A DNA stretch of 64,000 nucleotides from NCBI RefSeq assembly GCF_047495875.1, contig NC_092463.1, forward strand, positions 33,049,724 to 33,113,723. Direction: 5' to 3'. Positions 1 through 13,768 of this stretch are shown here, piece after piece (positions within the stretch are counted from its first letter, which is position 1; each line of letters starts with the position of its first letter). Position numbers and translations under genes: made by a program. The notes under the pieces were generated by a model. It saw only the letters and a program-made list of their open reading frames with translations, was not told the DNA's origin and did no database searches. The stretch is from Pithys albifrons albifrons. Lineage: Eukaryota; Chordata; Aves; Passeriformes; Thamnophilidae.

Positions 1-3000
1 TATGTAAAAACTCTATAAATGTATTTTTCATTCCATCTCTTCAGTAAATATTAGTGGCTTGTGTTTTTACTGAAAAAACAATAGCAGTGGCTTTGGTTTA
101 CTGAAAAAATTTTTTTTTTATTGTTAAATATTGAAATCTAAAGTTTTAACATCATCTACTTCTATTCTTGAAACATATGACATCTAAGTTCTAATTTTCA
201 TCTACAATCTAGTCATGACATAAAGAACTAGGGTATCTGTTAAAAAGGGAGTTTTGATCTCAAGGTACTATGTCCTTGGAGAGGAATATGAAAAATGAAT
301 TGGGGATCAGAGAATTCAGTTCACATACCTCTGTCACTGAAGTGGCAGTCAAAGAGAAATTGATTTTGAGAACAGAAATCTGAACTTCACAGTCTGAGAA
401 TATGACAACCAACCTTGATTTCTTCTCCCTGTGCCTCAGTAGTGCTTAGTTCCTAAGGTCAGACCCTCTGGGCAGCTATAATGGGAATTTTTTACATATG
501 GAAAGCATCATAGGATATTCTAGTTATTTCTTTCAAGATACAGAAAATAATCTAAGATAAAATACATTTTTTTTTTTAACTCTGAAGAAAAAAATTGCTG
601 TATTATTGATTTCTCATTTTGAAATACTTTGTACATAATTCTACATCCAATCAGTATGCATTACTCTACTTGGTAACATGTTTCTCCTTGGCATTTTTCT
701 GCTGTAACCTACAACTCTCCAGGGTAGATTTTATTTAAAAAAAAATACCAAAAATGTATCCTTTAATTTATAAATAGACTAATGATGAAAGGTGACATTA
801 AGTATCCTCTCTGAAAAGCCTGAAGATCCTGAAACAGAAGCTGTTGTGTTCTGACGTTTACTCTCAGAAAAGTACATATTTTCCCTTGCAAGTTTTCACA
901 GAAATGGAAAGTAACAGACATTGCACAGTACATGTATGAAATAAAATCACAAGACTTAAGCTTTAACTCCAGTAAGAAGGTCCTTTAAAACAATGCCTGG
1001 AAACAAGATTTGCTTATACTGAAGATCTATGACCAAACAAAAAGACTTCCTGTAGTCACAAATAAGAGAACAGGAGTAAAACTACTGATTATGCACCAGA
1101 ACCTTCTGTCATTCTTCCATCTATTTTTGCAACTGCATGCTTCGTAATACTTCATTCAAGTTAATATAAAAATTAAAACTGTTACTAATAATTTTTTGTC
1201 TGTTTTGAAAAACCTACTTAGCTGCAGTAATACAATGAAAATTTCAATAAAGGTTAAAAGTCAACTGGAGCTAGACAGCCAAACATATTTAAAACAGAAA
1301 CACAAAAGAAAAGCTGGAATTAAAAGAATAACATTCCAAATGAACACATTAGTTAAAAGTGAAAACAGAAAAGTTTAAGAAATTGCAATTAGGCAAGAAT
1401 ATAAAAAAATTTTTAAAATCTTATTTTAAAATGAGTAAGATGTTACTCTAAGACAACTGAATTTAGAAGTGCACAAAAATGTACAAGGACCTACTTCCAC
1501 TGAAACAGTGTTCAATCACTCCAGAAGTTTCATTTCCACAACTAAATATAATCTCAGAAATTTGTACTGACCAATCTCTATCCCTCAGTTCCATTACCTT
1601 TAGATAATAGTCTTAGGGAGATAAAAAGGAAAAAATATTCTGTTTAGCAAAACATGAAGGAGGTAATCAGACAATACAAAATATTTAGGCCATTTCTATT
1701 TCAAGCTATTAGCAAAAAATTCGATCACTTCATTTTAGGAAGTACACAGTTATATCTATGATCCTGTGTTTCCATTCTAAAAAATACCAGTTAACTTCTC
1801 ATATCATAAACATTTCCTGCATGGAGTTTATGGCAGAAGGCTTTCTACACTAATCTGTGCTGTCATTGCTAATACCTATGTAAGTACATAAACTGCAGCG
1901 TTCATCATAGCAGGGGCTACCACACAGATGGCACTTGTAAGCACTGGATTTCTGGCACAGAATCCACCACTCAGTCATGTCAGAACAATGTCTGTGCCAC
2001 TCATCCCTCCTTCCATCCACACCATAGCTATGCAATCATCTACCTTCTCTCTTAGACTGTTTCTGGGGGCTCATTCACTCACACCTCTTGCTCAGATCCC
2101 AGTTTTGCAGCTGCACATCCTTCTTCATGCTGAAACCTTACTGAGATGACTCACTCGGCCAAACCATGAGAACAGCAGAGCTTTTTTTGTTTGTCAATTA
2201 AACTTTCTGTATTTTAGCAAGCAGATTGCAAGAAGCATCAGAGCTGGCATGGCAGAAAAAAAATACAAAAATGCTGTCAGGAACAGTGAAGAGAAATGAT
2301 AAACCAGGGCAAAGCAGAACACTAGTTCCATTCAAGAACAGAGCCTTATATGTGGTCCTACAACTGAGTGTCCAAAACTGAAGAAACAAAATTGCAACAA
2401 GCTAAATTACCTAGAAATAGAAGTCTGAAAATGATATTAATTGCTAATATTAAATAATCTGTTTGTTTTGAAATTGAGCATACTATTACAATGCAATTTT
2501 TTCCCAAGAAAGTATATAGAATGTTTACAGAGCTGAAGATTTAATGCTAAAGCATAAGTACAAAATGGGCATGTATCCTTCACGTGATGAAGTCAGCACA
2601 ACACAACAGCAGAACTACTGGCAATCACTTCTCTCTTACAAACACCTTTTCCTCAGCCTGAGAGAAAAGCATTCACTTATAAATTGTCAGTGAGAGAGGT
2701 ATAAATATTTCAGAATATAAAATTACAGGCAGGTATTCTATTACAGTTGAGACTCTTATTTTTAAACAGAAAAAATGTTGTAAAAATACCACTTATCTCT
2801 CATAAAAAGACAGCTTGAGATGTCAACTAAGGTGAAAGGACACTCTTAGAAACAATAGATTTAAGCAAACTGTTTATATGTGGAAAAGGCATGCAACTTT
2901 GATTTTAAAATGATGCCTCTGAAGAAATTAAACTTTGAATCTTGTATAAGACACAACTGGATAACTAACAGTTTATACTTACAATGTCTCATATGAAAAC

Positions 3001-3701
3001 AAAACACAGGACAAATTTCCTGAGATATGTAAACAAACACAGCAAACTTGCTGAAATTAAAAGCAAGTACATCAGACTTAAGAATATCATGCCTAGAAAC
3101 AAAAAAAAAAAATCTGCATTAGCCAAATGATCATGGTATGAATCAAATCACAATAAGGTGGAACAACTATGAGATTCTCTTCAAAGCTTCACTTCTTAAC
3201 CCAAACTAAAACACCAGCATAGATGCAACCAGAGCATGCAAATAAGACAGCTCACAGATCTTTTTCTATACATATCTGCAGTAAGCAAAGTGTGACATGT
3301 GAATCCTGTCCACAGAACGAAAAAGTAGGTTTATCCTGTAAAGTGAAACCATGCCAAGTAAAACTCATTACCAAACATTCATTTAATTTGGCTTTGTTTA
3401 CTATTAAGTAATTTTTATTTCCTCTGATTTAAGCCTCAGATTAAAATACAGAATCAAAGATTCAGTATTTATAGCCAAAATTAAGATGAAGCAAAACACT
3501 GACAAAAAAGAGAACAAAGCAATACAAACACTCACATTGAACATGGGGCTCAACAGACTTAATTTGCTCACGTAGTTTTTGGAGTGCAGCTGCCTCACAC
3601 CTGGACCTCTTGGAATCTGTCCGTGGGCAACCACACATGTATAGGTCTAACCATCTGCAACACCTGCCTTTTGTTCATGTTGCTTTATTAAGATATCTTT
3701 C
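1..3701. other. AT-rich intronic DNA, no recognised element
   Basis: I see no CR1, LTR or SINE ends here. The only notable part is a Cys/Trp-rich open frame on the minus strand at 1850-2035, treated as a finding. Confidence 0.5.
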
Positions 3702-4392
3702 ACTCATTCATTCATGGCTAGGCTTTGTGAAGGGCACTACCCACGCTTGCTGCAAGCGCGCTGGTGGCTAAAAAGGCTGATACGGGATAGGCAAGTCCGG
3801 CCACAAAAAGCACAGCGGAACGTCTCTTTAGGTGATATTGGCAAGGAACGGTTCTTTCTGCATTGTCTTTTCTCCTTGAGACTGACTCTATGTGCGTTCT
3901 CAAAGGAAGTAGCAGCGTCGTGAATGGTGTGTCTCCATGAATCCCGACTGGAGGCCAGAGTGGGCTTTGCAATGTGGGTGTGTCCTTCAAGCCTGTGCAA
4001 TGGATTTTTTAGGTGAGGCACAGCATGTGCAGAACTGGCCCCATCCTTTACTCCTCAGATTCATTTGCCAGGGCCGAGCGAGCTTGGATGGTGACAACTA
4101 AGTCCTCAGGACATAGGTTTGGTTAGAGTATCCTTTTCTTAGATGGATAGCCTTACAGGGCTAAGTGAGCTCCATCTGCCCAGGTTTGGAGTTAGAGTTG
4201 TCCTTCTCCCAGGATGGTTGCCAGAGGGCTAGCGAGCCCATCCTGCCTGTGGACACACTTTGTCTGACCCTTCAGTTGAGACCTGTCTGGCATGGGAGAC
4301 CCTACCGGTGGCACAAACCACCGCCAGCATGGCTCTCAACCTCATGAAGGCACACAAGCTTCTCCCCTGCGACAAGGGATGTCCCCAGAGAA
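3702..4392 (-). mobile_element. RTE-like non-LTR retrotransposon fragment
   Basis: The minus-strand frame 4021-3737 encodes 94 residues ending in a stop. Residues 28-60 form a basic Ser-Trp-Arg / Phe-Glu-Asn / Glu-Lys-Arg-Gln helix. Residues 70-90 form a C2HC finger (C70, C73, H86, C90) with the block CLSRISLFSHQRACSKRG. A finger with the core 'SRIGL.SH.R' at the extreme C-terminus is a known feature of RTE-type endonuclease/reverse transcriptase proteins. The element is thus in minus orientation with its 3' end at the left, where a short ATGA tandem tail (3702-3716) closes it. The part from 4022 to 4392 has no long frame and is locally GC-rich. It resembles leader sequence I associate with this kind of element, suggesting that most of the ORF is missing between leader and C-terminus. 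In birds the known RTE family is AviRTE; membership needs a library comparison. Confidence 0.6.
3737..4021 (-). pseudogene. C-terminal remnant of RTE-type ORF2 (C2HC finger)
   Basis: This is the coding remnant of the element at 3702-4392. It is open for 94 codons to a natural stop, with no endonuclease or polymerase domain upstream in frame. The finger spacing is C-x2-C-x12-H-x3-C. In the usual SRIGL core the Gly is replaced by Ser (SRISL). That the C-terminus is still open suggests a fairly young copy or chance preservation of a short frame. No host function is implied. Confidence 0.6.
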
Positions 4393-7300
4393 CTGAGATC
4401 TCTACAGTTTACATGTCCTACTTTTTATAATTAGGAAATACACTGCACTGGTACTCCACAAGAAGCATTGCTCATGGCAAAACTTAAATTCATGAATGTA
4501 CTCACCATTATTTTTACAAACACTTTACAGAGAAAGTATTTTAATTTTCAAAGTTTATGGGTTAAACTTAGGATTTCAATTGACATCCAAAAATAAGATG
4601 AAAGCTTAGACACTTTGAGAAATATAAGATGAATAATCTATGTATCAAGAAAAATCATGGCATTTCTAACAAAGTGCAGTGTCTTGCTAGTCCATTAAAT
4701 TACAGCAGCCTTTTAATAATTGAACATTTCTCTAAATAGCATGAAGCTAAATGACTAAAAAAAGGTCTTTCATTTTAATATGAAATTAATCTATTTGTTT
4801 TAATGAGGTTTAACCATGCTGGTTTTCATTTCAATGACAAGGAGCCTCATGGGAGAAAGCAATTATTAAACAGCTCTAAGTATCAATGTGTAGGTTGGCA
4901 CAGACACTTAGCCTAAAAGGAAGACATATTCTGAAAGCACTTTACCCTGAAGTATTTCACTTCTATAGTACAAATATTCCACATCTGGAAAATCCTTATT
5001 AAAATATTATGGTTTTTAATAGGTAGGTAAGTTAAATTGCGTAGTATCATCTGTGTTGCTGCAGCAGTGACATGGCCATGCATGGATAAAGCTGTTTATA
5101 ACTCAAAGTACTGTAAAGCGCTTGTGCTGCTACGCAATAATCTTGCCCTAATACTTACAGAGCGTCCCTAATGAGGCCTATATTACAAGGCCTATCAACA
5201 CTTAAAATACCAGAAGCTTTATAAAACACTTGCTAAGAACAGTGATCTTTCTGTATTGTATCCTTTTTCTAGTGTGCTCCATGTCTAAAAGTCCAGTTGC
5301 CTCATTGATTATAGTCAGGACTTCAAGGACATAATTTCATTAACTGACTGTCATGCAAAACAAAACCTCTGAAGAGACGGATTCTGTCTCTTCAGTTTCA
5401 GTACCAAGGGAATCAGTTAAAACTGGCTACACAGGACTGACTAAATTTCCATACAAAACAAAAGGTGGAAGTGAAACAATCATCCCTGAAGTTAAATTTG
5501 TCACAAAAAAATTTAAAAAAAAAGGCAAAACAAAGACATAAAGCTCGTTTCTTCCAATTAGGAATAGATAGTACAAACAATCCTATTTCATCACTTCTGA
5601 AGATATGAAAGTCCACATTTTGTGACCAGCACTCACCAGGTAAAAAAGAGCCCTTGAATGTGTTTATCAAAGTAGTACAAAGTTAAAAATCATCCTCTTA
5701 CTCACAAAAAAAAAAAAAAAAGCAGCAACCAGCAGGGCAATCAGCAAATCTGTAAGTCTCAGCTAGTAACAGCATGGAGTGACAACTGCCCAGACCAAAA
5801 AAGCTAGGAACAGAGAAAATAGCATGTATAAACAAACTCTAAAGAAAATAAACTTAGTAGTTTACCTGCCCATGGGAAAACCTGTTTTTAAGAAGAGCTT
5901 TCTGAGAAGACCCTTTTTGGTTTTTGAGTATTATATCAAGGAATTATTAAAAAATTCCCTTGTCACTTTCGAATATAGGACTGACTGCACAGTCTTCTGC
6001 TTCCTTTAATTCATGTTAATGACTTTCCAAAATGAAATCATTAAGAAATGACAGACAGAAGGCTACAACCTTCACAAAAATTTCCATTTAAATCACAGAA
6101 AAACAACCGATTTTCTCCAACACTTTAATTCCCATTTACTTTCTACTTTATTTCGTATACGTTGTGTTTCCTAATTACAAGCTATCTGGTAGGAACTTTA
6201 GCGTATTACATTTCTGAACACCTAGTTTATAAGGTCTTCAGAGAAAGGAGTTTACCTTCAAGTGAATCTTACTGTGAAACATACAGATGTTTTTATAAAA
6301 CAAATAATGAATAAAATATGGTGCGAGCTAGAAAGTATTCCATTATTGCCTTACGTGACTGATTTATGATTCGTACCTGACTGTTCAATAATTCTCTTTT
6401 ACCTTTTTCAGATTCATTTGCTGTCAAGGCTTTCTGACATACACATTCTATTCCTCTACATGGAAATGAAAAAACAGAGTATCTGTTGGGGAAAGAGATC
6501 GAGGACAAAACCTCTTTCTAAGAAATTCACACTTCCATTAATTATACACAGGTACTTACATGAGAGAGCATAAAACAGTACAATGACTTTGAAACTATAC
6601 AACTAAATCCTAAGGGAAACAAACAGATTCTACTTCAGTGGATTTTTACCCTTACATTAAAAGCAAAAGCAATGCTTCCAAAATAGGGCATAACTTAATA
6701 TGAGTGAAGGTGGCAGAATCTGTCATTTAATCTATAATGCTATTTAAAGGATTATGTGTACTGCTGCATCTAGTAAATTAGTTTGCAAAATGCATTATAT
6801 GAACACATTAGTGACAAAGATGTTTCTTAAGCTTCTGAAAGGGACAGAGGAAATAGCACTGCGTATTTCCGCTATTACTATCATTAGCATTGCAGTTAAA
6901 AGCTGCAGAAGGGAGCATTTAATTTTAAATCTCTCTAGTTCAGTCTTCAAAAGGAGCCTCTGATATAAAGGCTATGTGAGAAGTTGAAAACTAAATATAT
7001 TATCAGGGCAATTTCACTGACATCCAGTTAGACACATACAAAATACCAAGTTCAGATAACACAAACTCACCAGGAAAACATTTTAAAAATAAGAGTAGCA
7101 CAGACAAGGGCTTGCTCAATGTGTATCTTTCAGATACAATCACTCACAAGCATGATCAGCCATGCAAATGTGTTCAAAACCCTCAAGATAAAGCTAGCAT
7201 TAAAAATTAATATCAGAACTACAACATGAATTTCTTGTATCTCCAATTTCATTAAGATCAAAATTTCAGTCAACTGTTTACATGAACACAGATGAGAACA

Positions 7301-9893
7301 CTGAAACTAAACTGAGGAATTGGAGGAAAGAAAAACGCCTTCATGTTCACTTCAGCCTCTCCCCTGCCTTCAGGATAACTGCTCTTCTCTCTGCTGAGTT
7401 GGCATTTTTTGAAGCCATTTTCTGCCTTTCACTGTTGAAAATGACTCGAGACAGCATTTTGAGTTGTCTAAGAACTACACAGCAAGGAACTCTGGATAAA
7501 ACCTGAATTCATCTCAAGCTACTATTTCTGAGCGGGTTTTATCTTATTGCTTTTATTAAATAGGGTTACCTTAGCTCATTTAGAAAATCTGCACCACTTT
7601 CTTAAGCAAATCCGCCTCAAAATTTAATATGATACTAAAAGTATGTTGAGATGAATTGTAATAAATAATTTTGTTTTTAATTGAATAAACAGCAGCATTT
7701 AAAGAACAGCAGAGGTCAATACTTGTACAGATAGCCATAAAGCTCCAAATCAATACCTGCATCCAGCTCCATTAATGAGGGCACACTCCCATTCCCTAAT
7801 GGCTACTCAAAGTGATATAACAGGAAATACTTGCAATTTTGTAGAAACATTACACTATTTGACTCTTTAGTACCAACCTACTTTAGGAAGCAAAAAAATT
7901 CAAAAAGGAAAGATTATTTTGGAGATTAAAACATACATAACCTTTGGGGCTCATTTTTTAATTAGTCCATGCTTCTGGGGAAGATGCTTGTCTGCTGCAT
8001 CTTCTCCCGCTGGCGTGACAAGCAGGGGCAGCCCATGGCTTTTCTGCAGGCATGCACAGAACTGGGGATGGGGCACATATTACCCTGAACTGCTTCCAAT
8101 CTCCTCATGAAAAACATGCAACTTAGATAATTTTTAGGTTTTAAACGTCATCCTGAAGCAGTTTCCAAGTCACTGGACATGAAAAGAAATGTATGTCATG
8201 GTTTGGAAACTCCTTATTTAGCCTCCTGAAGAAACATGGATAAACTATGAGAAGCCAGTAATAATACTAGAACTGCTGGTATGGAGAGACTGGACAGATG
8301 TGAGAATTAAAACCTGAAAGTTAAGGTTTCACATCCTGATTTCTTATGACTCTGTGTGCAAGACCAGGCTTCCCACAATTGTCGCCACCTAACTTGCACA
8401 GGAACACATACTTAGATAAGGCAGATGGTCTCAGTCCAATTCACAAAAAGACAACTAACTCCAACATCCAAACCACCAAGCAGTAGCTCTCACAGTGTTA
8501 ACAGACGCAGACCCTGAGCAAACAAGTTTAATGACACTGAACAGCATTAGGAAGGAGCCAAATAACCTAACAAATAGCACTATTATATACTCTTCCAATT
8601 TAAAATACATTTCCTTTAATACTATTTCATTTTATTGCAAATTGTTTTCTTCCACTGGACAGTCATCTGTCTTTGTTTTAATATACTACTTAAAGTAAGC
8701 AACAGATCTTTTCCTGCACCCTTCATTTTTAACATTTCATGCTATTTGACACTTATGGACAGCTTCTTAAGAAACAGTAAGCAGATACATTTCATACATA
8801 TCTGTATACATTTAGTTAGCATGATACACAAGTCTACTATGTGAAATAAATAATTTCAGAGTTTTACAACTGGTGTCACCTCAAGAATGTAGAGTTGAAA
8901 ACTGATTTACTGAAGCAGAGAGATAACTGGATTTCATTAAAAAAGTGGAGATTGATATTTGCAGAGTTCAGTGTAAGATTTTTTTCTCCTTTTATTGAGG
9001 CAGTTAATTGTGATAGTCCAAAAATCAGAATGGTACTGGTAGGTCCTAAAGAAGTTATCAGATTCAGGCACAGTTCATCTGTTATGCACATAATCTTCCA
9101 GAAAAGAAGAGGAGGAATTTTATTAAAGCAACTACCTCCCAAAGAAGCATTCTAAACTTTAATATTTACATTTCTCTACATTAGACTTTTCAGTGCTAAC
9201 ATTAAAGTGGATGCCTAAGTCTGGGGGGAAACAAGAAGGAAGCATAATCAGACCTGGTTTGCAGAGTACTTAAATTCACTTGTTAAATTTACCTTTTCCT
9301 GAAAATACTATCTAAACCTAAAAATGTCAGAGGCAGTAATACAAAATATTTTATGGTTGCCTCCTAAGTAATGGGAAGAGTAATTTTTATTCAATTGAAA
9401 GTTTTAATATGATGCAGTAGAAATTCACAGTATGATTAGTATTTTTCACAGTTAGGCAAAAAAGATATTTCCACTTTTCAAAAAAATCCCACATTAATTT
9501 ATCCTAAAAAAAGAATCTAGAAGGGAGTTTAAGCATTATTTAATTTTATTTTAGAGAATTTCCTAACTTCCTATATCTACTTTGAGGAGAAAAGGTAACC
9601 TTTTGTGTTGCATAGCACTGAAATTTTATAATCCTACTCTGTGTACTCTGCAATGCTTCAGGTTCTTGAATGCATACCATTTTTCACTATGGATAAATAG
9701 AAAACAACTTCTTCCACTGTGCAAGTATTGCTTTATACTTGTGATAAATTGTCTTCCACTCTGGAAACCTTAATTTGGAACTTTTTTTTTAATCCTACAC
9801 TAATAAATGTAACCACAAGAAAAGCAGAACAATAACAGTATAAACTTTAGGCTAAGAAAAGTTCAACAGCTAAAATAATTGGAAGAAACTCTT

Positions 9894-9925
9894 TAAAAAA
9901 AAAAAGAAAGAAAGAAAGAGAAAAA
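9894..9925 (+). repeat. A-rich / (GAAA)n simple repeat
   Basis: A run of A residues passes into four GAAA units and ends in agagaaaaa. No mobile element was recognised at its edges. Confidence 0.9.
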
Positions 9926-12793
9926 TTGAGGAAAACAGAAAAAATGCACCTTATTGATATTTATTTTGTTCTGATTCTCTGTGACCTTTTGCATGCATTT
10001 ATTCAAGCACTTTGCAAAGGCAATTGTTTCACTAAGTAGTATATATTAGAACAGATTTGAGAAGTGCACCTTTTAAGAAGATACTTCAAGAACTTGAAAG
10101 CTGTTTTTCCTGCATTCACTTTTCTACTGCCATCAAGTGAAAAATTCTAGGTATTTAGGGGATAAAAGATGAGGGAGTGCACAACTTTGAAAATGGAATT
10201 TGGAAAAGAACAGTAGACAAGTGGTGTTTTTTTGAAAGTCTCAAGATGGGATGAATTTTTGAAAATACACACCTGCATTCAAACCTTCAAAGGAAGAGAA
10301 CTACGAAAAAAGAGCTCTTGAAGTTTATAATGTGAAGAAATCACATGTCTAATAATTATCGACAAGTAAAGCGGAGTTCAATTGCTAAATATTTTTTACA
10401 TATGCCCATGTACGTAATTTAACCATATAAAACAGAAAAAACATTTACAGATTTCTATGTACTTGTATTAGAGAGGCACCAATATTCATAATTTTGTTGG
10501 AATATTAAGAACTACTACTTTTTCTTTTATACCAAGCTACATTTTAACACTGCTTTTTTTTAAATTACAAAGCAGTTTTTACTCTGAAGAGTTAAATATG
10601 GACTCTTACCTGAAGATATTTTTCATTAATGAACAAATTTTAGAAAACATCACTATGGCATTACTTTTCCAACATCTGGTAGCCTAAGACATATTTGCTA
10701 CAGAAATAACTGCAAAATGACACATTTGTAACATGTATCAGTTACCATTGATGAAATTATAAAATGGCTACCAATGTTAAGATGTACAGAAAAAATATTT
10801 TAAGAAAGCACAATGCAATGCATTGAAGACTTATTTAAAACGTCTGGATTGCTCAAGCTATAATCATTCTATTAACATGCCTTCAACTGACATTAATGAA
10901 TTTTCTCAATTTGTTTTTCAACATTTTCCTTTTTGGCTCAGATATACAATATACAAATCAAATATTAATCCTTTCTTTTGGAGAGGAGGAGACAAGATAG
11001 TGGGAACATGACGACACTTGTGTTCACGTTTTCAATGACAATCCATTAATTCAGCTTCCTACTTCCATGCCTATGCATGGAAAATATGGGGAAAAATTAA
11101 AATCAGGCAGTTAAATAAATAAATGTAATAAAATATATTAACCTGCATTCTTCAGCCCCTTACTCCACTTAGTTGAAAGCTACTAGATCTCATGTTGACA
11201 GACACAGTAGAAATACTTAAAATACTGTATTTCATTTTGTAGTCATCCTAACACTCACAACATAAGGTGGATAAGTTAGAGGAGAAATGGCAAAGATCGC
11301 CATCACTGGGAAAGGTCACAGTGACAGTTTACAGTAAGTCACTCAGTTGTTTCACTGCAACTAGTGAAGAATTCTATTTTTTAAAAAAAGAAAAAAAACT
11401 AAAACAAAATCCCAAAACTCCCCTGAAAGACTCATACCTATATAGTGAACTGCATATATTTCTATATGAAGTTGATAAATTAGGCATAACTACTTCTAAA
11501 TCTCATAGGACTATAAGCCACTTAACCCTTAACAGCTAGATGCAGAGAAGTAAAACCATGAATTTTGATCATGTATCTTCTCATTAAAGCTCAAAGAGTG
11601 AAGACAGAAGAATAAGCCCATACCTTGCATGTATGTGTGGCAAAGTACTGGTAACCAAGCAACCAGCAGGAAACATGTCAGAGACAAAAAGCATATTTAC
11701 AGTCCTAAAAGTCTCTCATTTATACACAGCTACAGATACCACTTACAAGAGGAGAGGATCAGAAAGCAGCAAAGCAGTCACTGCACCTTCTTTTCCTTTT
11801 TTCTAATCTCCATTTTGCTTTACTAGATACTCTCTGGGTTTAATCAGATTAATCTCACATGACAATAGCTGCCTTAATTTCCTTAATTCTTAACCAAATA
11901 GGTAACATGCCTGAAGTCTGCATGAATAGATGCACAAATAGAGAATGCATCCTGAACTTACCCACTTCTTGGGTTTTGCGTTTTAGTAGGATTCTGTGTT
12001 AGTATTGGAGGTGAATTGTTTACTTCTTCTGTAAGATCTTTTTCCGTGAGACCAACAGAACACTCAGGAAAAAATATATATATAACATTAAAGAAACATA
12101 AATATATAGCATACTTATTTTGAGATTCTTCAGGCCGAGAAATAATTCACATATACATGACAAACTTAGAGTTATACCTTTAGCCTTGAAATTCTTAAGA
12201 TTTTGTGCAAAGTACATGCATTAATGGTTGTGTTTCACTAGCCACTAACTAAAAATGGAACATAAGACTAAAAATGTATTTAATGCTTCATTCCTTCCTC
12301 TGCTTCCTTGAGTCTTGAGAATCTTTTAGTTTGAAGAAACTTTGATAGATATTGATTTGCTATGCTTGTGTTCCCAGAAACACTGAAGTATGACTGTCGA
12401 CCCTCCGGTTTGCCATTTATGTCTTTAAAAGGGACAAATAAATAAACGAAAAATATGATTCTGCATTTGGTGATTTAATAAACTAGAAGCGAAAACAGTA
12501 ATGACCCTGGTCCTTGCCACACCTAAGACAAACTTGCCAAACAGACCAGAACATATTCACACATGAGATAAAAGCCTTTTAATTTGCCTTTTGGTTGGGT
12601 CCATGTGGAGGAAAAGAAGTCTTTTTAGGGCAGATTTCTGCTTCTTCAGAAGCACACTCCTACATAGAACACATACTTTCTATTTTTGATACAAATATTC
12701 GTGCTAAATAATCTAAAGTCTATCACTTAAATGGACACAAATGACAGAAGGGTGTCACATTGTCCAAATGTATGTTCTCCAACAGAAGGGATT

Positions 12794-12849
12794 GCTCCTA
12801 ATTTCTAATAAAGATTTCTAATAAAGTTTATTTATTGCTTTGCAATAAA
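12794..12849 (+). repeat. Tandem 13-mer plus perfect small hairpin
   Basis: The unit atttctaataaag occurs twice in tandem (about 12801-12826). It is followed by tttattgc (12831-12838), a 3-base spacer and gcaataaa (12842-12849), a perfect 8-bp inverted repeat. Chance is possible in AT-rich DNA. Confidence 0.8.
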
Positions 12850-13768
12850 AACTAAAAAATACAGTAATTACACAGTCCTCTAGAAGCCTACTATATAATT
12901 TGATTTTATTTGATCACCCATGATACTTGCTCTATTTATTATAATCAAGAGTACAATTTAAATCATGCTCACTGCATTACAGGTTATTAACTCAAAGAAG
13001 ATTTAATAAAATGACAATATAACCAATCTGACTCTGAAATAAATCTTAAAAAGGCAGACCATGAAGAGAAACAGTGAAGAAATACAAGTGGTCATTTTGA
13101 GGACTTCCAGTTGCAAGAGCCCCTTCTTGTTTCAACTATCAGTGATTTGGTAATACTTTATATGCCACAATGAAAGGACAATATATTGAGAACAATATAA
13201 CAATAATCAAAGAAAAGATGGAAACAGTATCATTAACTGTGAGAAATATAAAAGGATTTCACTACACAAGACTTGCATGAGAACTGAACTTCAATGCTTG
13301 AGACTGAAATAGAATGCAGAAGAGAAATGGTGACACATACACTCAAATATTTTCCTCTTTTCATTTCTACACCTTATAGTACGTAAGGTTATGATCATTT
13401 ATATAAACATAATTATTTCATTAAATGTTAATTTAAACAGCTAATATTATTTAGAAAGAAAATGTTGGGGGTTTGTATTTCTGTTCAGATCATTGAGAAA
13501 TCACAGAATTGCAATAGGCCTCACGTGAACAATTTTTCCCTTCCCAAGAGGGCTTACCTATCGCTATGTCATTCCTGGAAGATGTTTTTCTAAATTGTTG
13601 TAGAAGATCTTCAGTGACAGAGACTCCCCTGTGCCTTTAAAGAGTCTACTCAAAATGCTTGGCTGTTCACACAACAGAATTATTTTTCTCCATATTTAAT
13701 CTCAAACCTATCTTACTGCAACATACATGCTATGTTACTTTTTTTCCTCATATGAAGATATATACAGG

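Larger units (their letters stand above)
4393..13768. other. AT-rich intronic DNA, no recognised element
   Basis: Only short A/T runs and the (GAAA)n tract at 9894 stand out. A small GC-richer patch at about 7975-8100 has no recognisable frame or repeat ends. Confidence 0.5.
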
